Below are positions 25,854 to 33,800 of a DNA stretch of 64,000 nucleotides, in pieces. The stretch covers positions 248,001-312,000 of the forward strand of contig NZ_AUHO01000006.1 in the NCBI RefSeq assembly GCF_000423225.1, given 5' to 3'. The DNA is from Kaistia adipata DSM 17808. Lineage in GTDB: Bacteria; Pseudomonadota; Alphaproteobacteria; Rhizobiales; Kaistiaceae. The first letter of the stretch is position 1; each line of letters opens with the position of its first letter. The notes beneath the pieces are model-generated. The model was not told the origin of the DNA. It did not search any database and saw only the letters and a list, made by a program, of their open reading frames with translations. The position numbers were made by a program, and so were the translations under genes.

Positions 25854-25886
25854 TACGAAGTATATACGTTTCATATATTCTTCGTA
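25854..25886 (+). promoter_or_regulatory. AT-rich inverted repeat, candidate autoregulatory operator
   Basis: Arms TACGAAGTATATACG (25854-25868) and CATATATTCTTCGTA (25872-25886) are inverted with 13 of 15 positions matching and a 3-base spacer. The right arm ends on the Shine-Dalgarno of the ParD-like gene. In antitoxin operons the antitoxin usually binds such a palindrome over its own promoter; that role is inferred. Confidence 0.6.
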
Positions 25887-25900
25887 GGAAGGGAATCCCG

Positions 25901-26113
25901 ATGGGCATCGTGAACATCGACGACGACCTGCATGAGCAGCTGCGCCGGGCGAGCAAGGTCTCGTGCCGGTCGATCAACGCGCAGGCGGCTTTCTGGATCA
26001 AGGTCGGCATGCTGTGCGAGACCAATCCGACCATGAGCTTCACCGAGATCATGGAACGCGAACTGAGCGCCGCCGGCGTCTCGGCCCAGCCGCTGGTGGC
26101 GGGCCACGCATGA
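25901..26113 (+). CDS. ParD-like antitoxin-family protein
   Basis: A 70-residue protein from the ATG at 25901, chosen because AGGAAGGG lies about seven bases before it. It starts MGIVNIDDDLHEQLRRASKV, a ribbon-helix-helix-like N-terminus of the ParD_like family, and continues with helical segments (SINAQAAFWIKVG). Its stop overlaps the ATG of the aminopeptidase gene (ATGA). No ParE-type toxin is nearby; the partner is a methionine aminopeptidase. It probably represses its own promoter through the palindrome upstream. Confidence 0.75.
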   Translation: MGIVNIDDDLHEQLRRASKVSCRSINAQAAFWIKVGMLCETNPTMSFTEIMERELSAAGVSAQPLVAGHA

Positions 26114-26910
26114 CCAAGTCGCCGCAGGAGCTGGCTCTGCTGGCCGAATCCGGACGGTTGCTGGCATCCGTCTTCGAGATGCTGGACCGGACCGCGCTCG
26201 CGGGCCTGTCGACGCTGGAGGTCAACGACAGGGTCGAGCGTTTCATCGTGCACGATCTCCAGTCCCGACCCGCGAGCAAGGGCCAGTATGGCTATGGCTT
26301 CGTGCTGAACTCCTCGGTGAACGAGGTGGTCTGCCACGGCGTGCCGTCGCCGGAGGTCGTGCTTCGGGACGGCGATATCGTGAACCTCGACATCACCCTC
26401 GAGAAGAACGGCTACATCGCCGATTCCAGCAAGACCTACCTGGTGGGCGAGGTCGATCTCGCCGCCAGGAGGCTGGTGGAGACGACCTACGAGGCAATGT
26501 GGATGGGCATTCGCGCGGTGCGGCCGGGCGCCCGGCTCGGCGATATCGGCTGGGCGATCGAGCGGCACGCCAAGCGCAACGGCTATTCGGTCGTGCACGA
26601 ATATTGCGGCCACGGCATCGGCCGGAAGATGCACGAGGATCCGCAGATCCTGCACTATGGAAAGCCGGGAACGGGCCTCGCCCTGCGCGAGGGCATGGTC
26701 TTCACCATAGAGCCGATGCTCAATCAGGGCCGGCGCAACGTGAGGACCGAGGCCGACGGCTGGACCGTGGTGACGAAGGACGGATCGCTTTCCGCGCAGT
26801 TCGAGCACACGGTCGCGGTCACGTCGTCCGGCGTGTCGGTGCTGACGCTGCGTGCCGACGAGAAGAGCGCGCGACGGGCCCGGCGGCGCGCGGCGACGGT
26901 GTCCGCCTGA
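26110..26910 (+). CDS. map: Type I methionine aminopeptidase (ParD-linked paralogue)
   Basis: Removes N-terminal Met from nascent proteins. From the ATG at 26110 it has 266 residues. All five metal ligands of the family are present: Asp94, Asp105, His168 (CGHGIG), Glu201 (TIEPM) and Glu232 (FEHTV), plus the substrate His76 (VCHGVPS). The tail is Arg/Ala-rich. Coupling to an antitoxin-like gene suggests this is not the constitutive housekeeping copy but a regulated second one; a housekeeping map would be expected elsewhere. Confidence 0.93.
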   Translation: MTKSPQELALLAESGRLLASVFEMLDRTALAGLSTLEVNDRVERFIVHDLQSRPASKGQYGYGFVLNSSVNEVVCHGVPSPEVVLRDGDIVNLDITLEKNGYIADSSKTYLVGEVDLAARRLVETTYEAMWMGIRAVRPGARLGDIGWAIERHAKRNGYSVVHEYCGHGIGRKMHEDPQILHYGKPGTGLALREGMVFTIEPMLNQGRRNVRTEADGWTVVTKDGSLSAQFEHTVAVTSSGVSVLTLRADEKSARRARRRAATVSA

Positions 26911-26940
26911 GCCGACGCGCGGGCGGCGGCCCGGACGGGC

Positions 26941-27273
26941 TCAGTTCAGGTGCCCGCCCTTCGCGACATAGAGCTGGCCGCGCCGCTCCTTGAAGTGCTC
27001 GTGCAGCTTCGGATGACGCAGCGGCTCCTCGCTGTCGTCGGCGAGCAGGTTCTGCTCCGAGACATAGGCGACGTATTCGGTCTCCGCGTTCTCGGCGAGC
27101 AGGTGGTAGAAGGGCTGGTCCTTCGACGGCCGGGCATCGGCCGGGATCGCGTCCCACCATTCGTCGGTGTTGTCGAAGACCGGATCGACGTCGAAGATCA
27201 CGCCGCGGAACGGATGCGTCCGGTGGCGGACGATCTGCCCGATCTGGAACTTGGCGATGCGCGGCTGAACCAT
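26941..27273 (-). CDS. hspQ: Heat shock protein HspQ (hemimethylated-DNA-binding YccV-like)
   Basis: A 110-residue cytosolic protein with the whole HspQ domain: AKFQIGQIVRHRTHPFRGVIFDVDP, then DQPFYHLLAE and YVSEQNLL. HspQ is a Lon specificity enhancer in gamma-proteobacteria and was first described as binding hemimethylated oriC DNA. Convergent with map, with only 30 bases between the stops. It begins 91 bases from the stop of the monooxygenase gene and probably has its own promoter. Confidence 0.95.
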   Translation of the reverse strand: MVQPRIAKFQIGQIVRHRTHPFRGVIFDVDPVFDNTDEWWDAIPADARPSKDQPFYHLLAENAETEYVAYVSEQNLLADDSEEPLRHPKLHEHFKERRGQLYVAKGGHLN

Positions 27274-27364
27274 TTTCTGTGCCCCTCTTTACGGGACGGT
27301 CTAAAGCCATGCTGACCCGTCCGCGTCAACCCATTGCGCAGCGGAACCTTGAGCCGGCTTTCTG

Positions 27365-28525
27365 TCAAAGCCGTGGCGCCAGCCCCTGGTGCATGATGGC
27401 GCGCTTCAGTATCGGCACGCGATCGATGGCATAGAGGCCGATGCCGCGGAGCGCCTGGATCGGCAGGAAATCCGTCAGCAGGGTCCGGTTGAGCGCGTCG
27501 ACGGCGGTGGTGCGCGAGAGGATGTCGCCGACGCGTGCGCGGTCATAGGCTTCGAGCGCGGCGGCGCTGCCGGGATCGGCGCGGTGGTCGCGCACGACCG
27601 CTCCGAAAGCGGCGGCGTCGCGCAGGCCGAGATTGAGGCCCTGCGCGCCGATCGGCGGGAAGACATGCGCCGCCTCGCCGATCAGCGCGATGCGCCGCGC
27701 CGCGAAATGCCGGGCCGTCTGGCCGGAGAGCGGGAACACCTGCCGCTGACCGTTCAGGCGGATCTTGCCGATGATCGAGCGGCTGCGCGTCTCGAACTCG
27801 GCCGCGAGGGCGTCGTCGTCGAGCTTCGAGAGACGCTCGGCCTCGGCCGGGCCGACGACGCAGACGATGGCGGAGTTGAGCCCCGGCATCGGCACGATGG
27901 TGAAGGGGCCGGTCTCGGTGTGGAACTCGGTCGAGACGTCGTCATGCGGTAGGCTGTGGCTGATGTTCACGACCAGCGCCGCCTGCGGATAGGACCAGCT
28001 GCGCACGGCGAGGCCGGCGGCATCGCGGGCGCGCGAGCGGCGTCCGTCTGCGGCGCCGATCAGCCGGGCGCGGACCGATCCGGCGTCGGCGGTCGTGACC
28101 GTCACGGCGTCGTCGGCCGGTTCGACGGATTCGGCGAAGCCGGAAACCCGCTCGATGCCGGCCGCGTCGACGGCGGCGTCGAGCGCGGCGACGAGATGGA
28201 CGTTCGGGATGTTGTAGCCGAACGCCTCGCGGCCGATCTCGTGGGCGTGGAACTCGACCAGCGGCGCCCGGATCAGCCGGCGCGTGCCGTCGACGATTCG
28301 CATGGTGCGCAGCGGCGCCGACTTGTCGGCGAGGGCGGGCCAGACGCCGGCCTGTTCGAGGATCTCGACCGACTGGCCCAGCATCGCCACCGTGCGCTCG
28401 TCGCGCGGCGGCGCCTTCGGCGCGACCAGCACGACGGAGGCGCCGTGCTGGCGCGCCAGCAGCGCGGCGACGAGGCCCGCCGGTCCGGCGCCTACGACGG
28501 CAACGTCGCGAATCTCTTCAGTCAT
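27365..28525 (-). CDS. UbiH/UbiF/COQ6-family FAD-dependent monooxygenase
   Basis: A 386-residue aromatic-ring hydroxylase of the ubiquinone-biosynthesis family. The FAD dinucleotide fold VAVVGAGPAGLVAALLA is at residues 8-24, the middle motif is AADGRRSRARD, and the second FAD motif is ALIGEAAHVFPPIGAQGLNLGLRD (Glu replaces the usual Asp in GDAAH). It could hydroxylate a ubiquinone precursor. Its ATG overlaps the stop of the upstream YeeE/YedE gene by four bases, so it is translated from the same mRNA as the sulfur-transport-like pair. Confidence 0.9.
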   Translation of the reverse strand: MTEEIRDVAVVGAGPAGLVAALLARQHGASVVLVAPKAPPRDERTVAMLGQSVEILEQAGVWPALADKSAPLRTMRIVDGTRRLIRAPLVEFHAHEIGREAFGYNIPNVHLVAALDAAVDAAGIERVSGFAESVEPADDAVTVTTADAGSVRARLIGAADGRRSRARDAAGLAVRSWSYPQAALVVNISHSLPHDDVSTEFHTETGPFTIVPMPGLNSAIVCVVGPAEAERLSKLDDDALAAEFETRSRSIIGKIRLNGQRQVFPLSGQTARHFAARRIALIGEAAHVFPPIGAQGLNLGLRDAAAFGAVVRDHRADPGSAAALEAYDRARVGDILSRTTAVDALNRTLLTDFLPIQALRGIGLYAIDRVPILKRAIMHQGLAPRL

Positions 28526-28998
28526 GATTGGGCCTGCGTCTTGTCGTCATTGCGGGCGCCGGCGCGGCGCACCATTCGTACGCCGCCCCAGCCTGCCGCC
28601 ATGGCGACGAGAAAGATCAGAATTTCGGGCAGCGCGAAAGCGATATTGGCGATCGCCGGGCCGGGGCAGAGGCCGGCGAGACCCCAGCCGACGCCGAACA
28701 GCAGCGAGCCGATGACGAGCTGCGAATCGATCGGGCCAGCCTCGGGATTGGCGAAGGTGGGCGCGGCGACGGGATGGCGGTGGCGATGGGCGATGCGCAG
28801 CGCCGCCATGCTGACCATGACGGCGGCGGCGAAGACGAAGGCGAGGCTCGGGTCCCAGCCGCCGCTCGGAATGGCGCCGATATCGAGGAACGCCTTGACC
28901 TTCGCCGGATCGATCATGCCGGAGATCGCCAGACCCAGGCCGAACAGCAGGCCCGAGGCGAGAGCGGCGCAATTGGCAAGCGCGGGGCGATCCGTCAC
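28522..28998 (-). CDS. YeeE/YedE-family (sulfur transport domain) membrane protein, second half
   Basis: From a GTG at 28998 that overlaps the upstream stop (GTGA), 158 residues. Four hydrophobic segments are predicted, with the family motif GWGLAGLCPGPAIANI at about 105-120 and an N-terminal GLLFGLGLAISGMIDPAKV. This is the DUF6691-type partner of a split YeeE/YedE transporter. The conserved Cys in LCPGPA is thought to handle thiosulfate or sulfide in relatives. Its last four bases overlap the monooxygenase gene. Confidence 0.88.
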   Translation of the reverse strand: MTDRPALANCAALASGLLFGLGLAISGMIDPAKVKAFLDIGAIPSGGWDPSLAFVFAAAVMVSMAALRIAHRHRHPVAAPTFANPEAGPIDSQLVIGSLLFGVGWGLAGLCPGPAIANIAFALPEILIFLVAMAAGWGGVRMVRRAGARNDDKTQAQS

Positions 28999-29432
28999 GG
29001 GCCGTGCCTCATGATGTAGACGGTCAGGATGGCCGCGGCCATGAAAGCCAGCACCGCGACGATCGAGCGGCCGGAGATCCGCGCCAGGCCGCAGACGCCA
29101 TGGCCCGAGGTGCAGCCGCGCGCCAGCCCGGTCCCCGCGCCGACCAGCAGGCCCGCCGCGCCGAGGCCGAGCGGCCCCAGCTCGAGATCGGGAAGGTTGT
29201 GCGGCGCGTCCTGGATCCAGCCGGGCGAGAGCAGGAAGCCGACCGCCGCGCCGACCGGCAGGCCGATCAGGAACAGCAGCCGCCACGGTTCGGCGCGCAG
29301 CCGCCCGAACAGCGTCATGCCGAAGATCGACGACACGCCGGCGACGCGGCCATTCACAATCCACAGCAGACCGGCGGCCGCGCCGATCAGGGCGCCGCCG
29401 ATCGTGGCGGATAGGGGTGAGAAGCCTAGCAT
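28995..29432 (-). CDS. YeeE/YedE-family (sulfur transport domain) membrane protein, first half
   Basis: 145 residues with about four membrane segments. The typical motifs are NGRVAGVSSIFG (about 27-38) and GTGLARGCTSGHGVCGLAR (about 100-118), which bears the conserved Cys pair. Together with the next gene it forms the split form of the YeeE/YedE (thiosulfate-uptake-like) transporter. In many bacteria this pair follows an ArsR-type repressor and a sulfur dioxygenase. Neither is here, and a UbiH-type monooxygenase takes that place. Confidence 0.9.
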   Translation of the reverse strand: MLGFSPLSATIGGALIGAAAGLLWIVNGRVAGVSSIFGMTLFGRLRAEPWRLLFLIGLPVGAAVGFLLSPGWIQDAPHNLPDLELGPLGLGAAGLLVGAGTGLARGCTSGHGVCGLARISGRSIVAVLAFMAAAILTVYIMRHGP

Positions 29433-29625
29433 GGGTTACTCCTGCGACCCGTTCATGGTGGGGTCGCCCCGCCAGGCGGGCAATCCTGTCAGATGTCGCA
29501 GGACAGGACGCCGCAGAGCCTATTGCATGCCCGCCTGCGAGCACGTATCGACTGTAGTTCACCCAGCCAAGGGCGCTGGATGCGGCCGCACGACGCGTGC
29601 CTGGCCGATGCAGCAGGGGAGCCTC

Positions 29626-30321
29626 ATGCCGAAGACGAAGACCTGGGCCGTTCATCTCCTTACGGCGAGCGGCGCCGGCTTCGCGCTCCTGGCGGCGCTG
29701 GCCGTCATGCGCAGCGCCTGGGTCGAGACCTTCGTCTGGCTCGGCGCCGCCCTGTTCGTCGACGGCGTCGACGGTCCGCTGGCGCGCAACGTGCGCGTCG
29801 GCGAGCGCGTGCCGTGGTTCGACGGCGCCATCCTCGACATGGTGATCGACTATACGACCTATGTCTTCATCCCGGCGATGATCCTCGCCCATGCGGGGTT
29901 GATGCCGCAGGCGCTGGCGACTCCGGCCGCCATTCTCGTCGCCGTCATCGGCGCGCTCTATTTCGCCGACACGCGGATGAAGACGCGCGAATACGGCTTC
30001 CGCGGCTTTCCGGCCGTTTGGAACATGGTCGTCTTCGTTCTGATGGTGTTCGCGCCGCCGCCGGCCGTGTCGGTCGTCGTCATCGTCGCGCTCGCCCTCC
30101 TGACCTTCGCGCCGGTGGAGTTCGTGCATCCCGTCCGCGTCCAGCGCCTGCGGCCGCTGACCTTGCTGATGACGCTCGGCTGGGCGATCTTCTCGCTGCT
30201 CGCGGTGATTGCGGAACTTCGGCCGAATCAGCTCGTTCTCGCAGGACTGGGACTGACCACGATCTATCTGACGTTTGTCGGCGCGGCCCTGCAGGCCACG
30301 CGGCTTCGGCTGAAACATTAA
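29626..30321 (+). CDS. pcs: Phosphatidylcholine synthase
   Basis: Condenses CDP-diacylglycerol with choline to give phosphatidylcholine in the inner membrane. 231 residues from the ATG at 29626, with GGGGAG five bases before it. The CDP-alcohol phosphotransferase signature is present with Asp46, Asp49-Gly50, Ala53-Arg54, Gly67, Asp71 and Asp75; twelve residues separate Arg54 and Gly67, the spacing characteristic of Pcs rather than of most relatives. About eight membrane segments. Typical of Hyphomicrobiales that take choline from a host or soil. Confidence 0.93.
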   Translation: MPKTKTWAVHLLTASGAGFALLAALAVMRSAWVETFVWLGAALFVDGVDGPLARNVRVGERVPWFDGAILDMVIDYTTYVFIPAMILAHAGLMPQALATPAAILVAVIGALYFADTRMKTREYGFRGFPAVWNMVVFVLMVFAPPPAVSVVVIVALALLTFAPVEFVHPVRVQRLRPLTLLMTLGWAIFSLLAVIAELRPNQLVLAGLGLTTIYLTFVGAALQATRLRLKH

Positions 30322-30345
30322 CGCAGAGGCGAGGCATAGCGGCTC

Positions 30346-31065
30346 ATGAACTTCGAACTATTTCTTGAGCCGGCCGCCTGGGTCAGCTTCCTCACGCTCT
30401 CCGCCATGGAGATCGTGCTCGGCATCGACAACGTCGTGTTCATCTCGGTGCTCGTCTCCCGCCTGCCGGCGGAGCAGGCGAAGCGCGCCCGCCAGATCGG
30501 CCTGTCGCTGGCGCTGATCTTCCGCATCCTGCTCCTGATGGTGCTGTCGTTCCTGATCGGCCTGACGGCGCCGGTCTTCACCCTGTTCGAGCATCCCTTC
30601 TCCTGGCGCGACATCATCCTGCTCGCCGGCGGCCTGTTCCTGGTGTTCAAGGCGACGCACGAGATCCACAAGGGCGTCGAGGGCCATGACGAGGGCGCCA
30701 AGGGCGCGGTGATGGCCGGCTTCTCGGCGATCGTCGCGCAGATCATCGTCATCGACATCGTGTTCTCGGTCGATTCGATCGTCACCGCGATCGGCATGGC
30801 CGAGCATATCGAGATCATGGTCGCCGCCGTCGTCGTCGCGATGATCGTCATGTATGTCGCCTCGGGCCCGATCTCGGCCTTCATCGAGAAGCATCCGACC
30901 ACCAAGATGCTGGCGCTGGCCTTCCTGCTGATGATCGGCGCGGCGCTGATCGCCGACGGCGTCGGCTTCCATATCCCGCGCAGCTATCTCTATGCCGCGA
31001 TGGCGTTCTCGGCGCTCGTCGAGATGCTCAACGTGGCGGCGAAGCGCAACGCCAAGGCGCATTGA
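30346..31065 (+). CDS. TerC/YgdQ-family integral membrane protein
   Basis: 239 residues with seven predicted membrane segments and the TerC signature SAMEIVLGIDNVVFISVLV at about 19-37. Its internal repeat is QIIVIDIVFSVDSIVTAIGM. The paired acidic motifs (GIDN and SVDS) are thought to bind metal. Members export Mn2+ or assist membrane metal homeostasis; tellurite resistance is not implied for this short branch. It begins 24 bases after pcs, so it may be co-transcribed. Confidence 0.92.
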   Translation: MNFELFLEPAAWVSFLTLSAMEIVLGIDNVVFISVLVSRLPAEQAKRARQIGLSLALIFRILLLMVLSFLIGLTAPVFTLFEHPFSWRDIILLAGGLFLVFKATHEIHKGVEGHDEGAKGAVMAGFSAIVAQIIVIDIVFSVDSIVTAIGMAEHIEIMVAAVVVAMIVMYVASGPISAFIEKHPTTKMLALAFLLMIGAALIADGVGFHIPRSYLYAAMAFSALVEMLNVAAKRNAKAH

Positions 31066-31097
31066 CGCCCTGGCGGCCGCCGGGGCGCGAGCGGGCG

Positions 31098-31128
31098 GCT
31101 TGAATCGGTTCTAGAACCGGTTGCAAGC
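31098..31128. promoter_or_regulatory. Inverted repeat between terC-like and MFS genes
   Basis: The core CGGTTCTAGAACCG (31106-31119) is a perfect 14-base palindrome, extended on both sides (GCTTG ... CAAGC) with one unpaired base. It lies 33 bases after the upstream stop and about 50 bases before the MFS start. No T-run follows, so an operator is as likely as a terminator. Confidence 0.45.
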
Positions 31129-31175
31129 CCCCGGAGCCGCCTCTACTAATGATGGGATGATCCGAACGCCCTCCG

Positions 31176-32432
31176 ATGAACGGGGGGCGTTTTCTTGCGG
31201 CCGAGGCCGCGCCCACCACCCCAACCGTCCGAGTCGAGATGGGCCTTTCCTTCGCGTCCGCACGCCTCATCATGGCGTTGTTCTTCTTTTATTCCACCTC
31301 GATGTCGAACTGGCTGATCCGCATTCCGGACGTCCAGCACAAGCTTGGGATGGAGCCGGCGACGCTGGCGCTCTGCCTGCTCGGCGTGCCGCTCGGCCTC
31401 GTCACCTCGATGGCGTTTTCCGGCGCCGTGGTCGAGTGGCTCGGGCCGCGCCGCGCAATCAAGATCGGCTTTCCGCTGTTGCTCGCGCCGTTGCTGCTGC
31501 CGGGTTTCGCCACCACGCCGACGCTGCTCTTCCTCGCGCTCGTGCTCGTCGGCCTCGGCATGGGGCCGCTCGAGGTTGCCTTGAACGTGACCGCCGACCG
31601 CATCGGTCGCGCCATCGGCCGCACCGTGATGTCGCGCTGTCATGCGTTCTGGAGCTTCGGCCTGATGGGCGGCAGCGTCACCGGATCGCTCGCCGCCACC
31701 TACGGCCTTTCGACCGGCGTGCACATGATCATCGTCGTGATCGTCGTGCTGGTGATCGGTGAAATCCTGGCCTCGCGCCTGCCGCCGACCCAGACGGTCG
31801 CGGACGAGGCGCCCAAGGAAAAGACGCCGCATTTCGTCCTGCCGTCGCCCAAGATCGTGCTGCTCTGCCTGTTCGCCTTCGGAATGCTGCTGGTCGAGGG
31901 CGGCATCATCGACTGGAGCGCCATCTACCTGCGCGACGTGTTCGGTGCCCAGCCGCCGACGACCGGCTATGCGCTGACCGCGTTCAGCCTCGTCATGGCG
32001 TTTGGCCGCCTGGTCGGTGATTGGTTGTCGATGCGCTATGGCGCGGTGAAGATGGCGAGGGTCTGCTGCACGGTGGCGCTCGCCGGCCTGCTGGTCATGG
32101 TGCTCGCGGTCGATCCGTTCATGGTGATCGTCGGCGCGGCCGCCACTGGCTTCGGCGTCTCGATCGTCTTCCCGCTCGCCGTCACCGCGGCCGCCTCGCG
32201 CGAGGGCCCGCCCGCCGTCAACGTCGCGGCGCTGTCGCTGCTCTCCTTCTCGGGCTTCCTGCTCGGACCGCCGATGGTCGGCTTCGTCGCCCAGTTCGGA
32301 GGATATCGCATGGGCATGGCGACGCTGCTGCTGGCCGCCGTGATGAGCCTGGTGCTGTCCGGCGAGGTGCGTCCGCGCAAGCCGGCGAGCACGGTGGTGC
32401 CGGCCAAGGACGCGGTGCGCGGGGCGGCCTAG
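31176..32432 (+). CDS. Major facilitator superfamily transporter
   Basis: 418 residues with about twelve membrane segments in two halves separated by a charged loop (ASRLPPTQTVADEAPKEKTP). The core begins ASARLIMALFFFYSTSMSNWLIRIPDVQ, resembling the fucose-permease/YbjJ-like MFS branch. Neither candidate start (31176, or the in-frame ATG at 31239 just before the first membrane helix) has a strong ribosome site; the later one removes only a polar leader. Substrate unknown. Confidence 0.88.
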   Translation: MNGGRFLAAEAAPTTPTVRVEMGLSFASARLIMALFFFYSTSMSNWLIRIPDVQHKLGMEPATLALCLLGVPLGLVTSMAFSGAVVEWLGPRRAIKIGFPLLLAPLLLPGFATTPTLLFLALVLVGLGMGPLEVALNVTADRIGRAIGRTVMSRCHAFWSFGLMGGSVTGSLAATYGLSTGVHMIIVVIVVLVIGEILASRLPPTQTVADEAPKEKTPHFVLPSPKIVLLCLFAFGMLLVEGGIIDWSAIYLRDVFGAQPPTTGYALTAFSLVMAFGRLVGDWLSMRYGAVKMARVCCTVALAGLLVMVLAVDPFMVIVGAAATGFGVSIVFPLAVTAAASREGPPAVNVAALSLLSFSGFLLGPPMVGFVAQFGGYRMGMATLLLAAVMSLVLSGEVRPRKPASTVVPAKDAVRGAA

Positions 32433-32526
32433 TATCTTTGGAATCGTGACCGGGACGGAACGAAGCCCGTTCTGTCCCGTTCGGTCGGAGCAAGGCGCCG
32501 GCGGGCGCGGAAGGTGGGAGGCAGGA

Positions 32527-33519
32527 ATGGCAGAGGCGGTCAGCGCGCACGCGGTCCGGGTCCAGGCGCATGGCGGAGCCGAGGTGCTCTCCTTCGATAC
32601 GGTCGAGGTCGCGGCCCCGGCCGCCGGGCAGGTGCGCCTGCGGCAGACGGCCATCGGGCTCAACTTCGTCGACACCTATTTCCGGACCGGCCTCTATCCC
32701 GCGCCGGGCTCGTTCCCGTTCATCCCGGGCAGCGAGGGCGTCGGCATCGTCGAGGCGGTGGGCGAGGGCGTCAGCAACGTTCGGGTCGGCGACCGGGTCG
32801 GCTATGGCGACGCCATGGGTTCCTATGCCGATATCCGCCTGGCGCCGGCCGCGCGGATGATCCCGATCCCGGAGGGGATCAGCGACACGATCGCCGCCTC
32901 GGTGCTGCTGAAGGGCATGACCGCTCGCTACCTGCTGCGCGAGACCTTCAAGGTCGGGCCCGGCCACACGATCCTGTTCCACGCGGCGGCCGGCGGCGTC
33001 GGCCAGATCGCGACCCAATGGGCCAAGGCGCTCGGCGCCACGGTGATCGGCACGGTCGGCTCGCCCGAGAAGGCCGCGATCGCGCGCCGGCTCGGCTGCG
33101 ACCATGTCATCGATTATCGCAGCGAGAACTTCGTCGACCGCGTGCTGGAGATCACCGGCGGCGCCAAGCTCGACGTCGTCTATGATTCCGTCGGCAAGGA
33201 CACGTTCCCGGCCTCGCTCGACTGCCTCAAGCGGCGCGGGCTCTGGGTCTCGTTCGGCCAGTCTTCCGGCCCGGTGCCGCCCTTCAACATCGGCATCCTG
33301 AACCAGAAGGGCTCGCTGTTCGCGACGCGCCCGTCGCTCGCGGGCTATATCAGCGACCCGTCCGAACTGGCCGAGACGGCCAAGGACCTCTTCGACGTGC
33401 TGGCGTCGGGCAAAGTGATCGTGGCCGAGCCGCAGACCTTCCGCCTCGCCGACGCGACAGAGGCGCACCGGGCGCTGGAAGGCCGGAAGACGTCGGGATC
33501 GGTGGTCCTGATCCCGTAG
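32527..33519 (+). CDS. NADPH:quinone oxidoreductase, zinc-independent MDR family (QorA-like)
   Basis: 330 residues from the ATG at 32527, placed by GGGAGG seven bases upstream. Groes-like N-terminus (GLNFVDTYFRTGLYP, then FIPGSEGVGIVEAVG). The NADPH fold is HAAAGGVGQIATQWAKALGA at about 160-180, and the specificity loop contains DYRSENF. No catalytic-zinc Cys ligands are present, as expected for quinone reductases. Monocistronic, with a degenerate repeat region after it. Confidence 0.93.
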   Translation: MAEAVSAHAVRVQAHGGAEVLSFDTVEVAAPAAGQVRLRQTAIGLNFVDTYFRTGLYPAPGSFPFIPGSEGVGIVEAVGEGVSNVRVGDRVGYGDAMGSYADIRLAPAARMIPIPEGISDTIAASVLLKGMTARYLLRETFKVGPGHTILFHAAAGGVGQIATQWAKALGATVIGTVGSPEKAAIARRLGCDHVIDYRSENFVDRVLEITGGAKLDVVYDSVGKDTFPASLDCLKRRGLWVSFGQSSGPVPPFNIGILNQKGSLFATRPSLAGYISDPSELAETAKDLFDVLASGKVIVAEPQTFRLADATEAHRALEGRKTSGSVVLIP

Positions 33520-33563
33520 GCGGGGCCACGCCCAACGGGTCGAGGATGCTTGGCTGGGCTTGC

Positions 33564-33791
33564 CCTACCTCTCCCTGAGGAGACCTTCGCGTAACTTCAA
33601 ACAGCCGTCATGCAGCGTGCTGTCTGCAACATCCTGAGGAGGCTTGCGAAGCGAGCCGTCTCGAAGGACGCCCTGTCGAGGGGCCGTTCATCGATTGCAG
33701 GGACCACACTGCGTGCTTCGAGACGCCCCTCCGGGGCTCCTCAGCATGTCGAGGACGGCGTTGTGCCAAGCTGTCCGATGGGAGAGGTGGG
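33564..33791. repeat. Nested palindromic repeats after the quinone reductase gene
   Basis: The edges, ACCTCTCCCTGAGG (33567-33580) and GGGAGAGGT (33780-33788), look like the two ends of the 127-bp element. Between them lies another repeat with two similar arms in opposite orientation, 33630-33670 and 33712-33748. Each is CATSCTGAGGAG, an inner hairpin, then CGTCTCGAAGSACG on its own strand. The inner hairpins differ (GCTTGCGAAGCGAGC and CCCCGGAGGGG). No gene is supported in the 281 bases. Confidence 0.65.
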
Positions 33792-33800
33792 GTCCTGGGG

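Noticed and set aside
25854-25886. Partial likeness of the palindrome to the loxP site (TACGAAGTAT).
   Set aside because: Only one short stretch agrees, the spacer is 3 rather than 8 bases, and there is no recombinase gene. The place upstream of an antitoxin-like gene explains it better.
25963-26109. N-terminal extension of the methionine aminopeptidase over the ParD-like gene.
   Set aside because: The family start is at 26110, where the ATGA overlap and normal length are found. The extension is out-of-frame antitoxin sequence.
30346-31065. Tellurite resistance determinant (TerC).
   Set aside because: There is no ter operon here and the short YgdQ-like branch is a general membrane/metal-homeostasis family.
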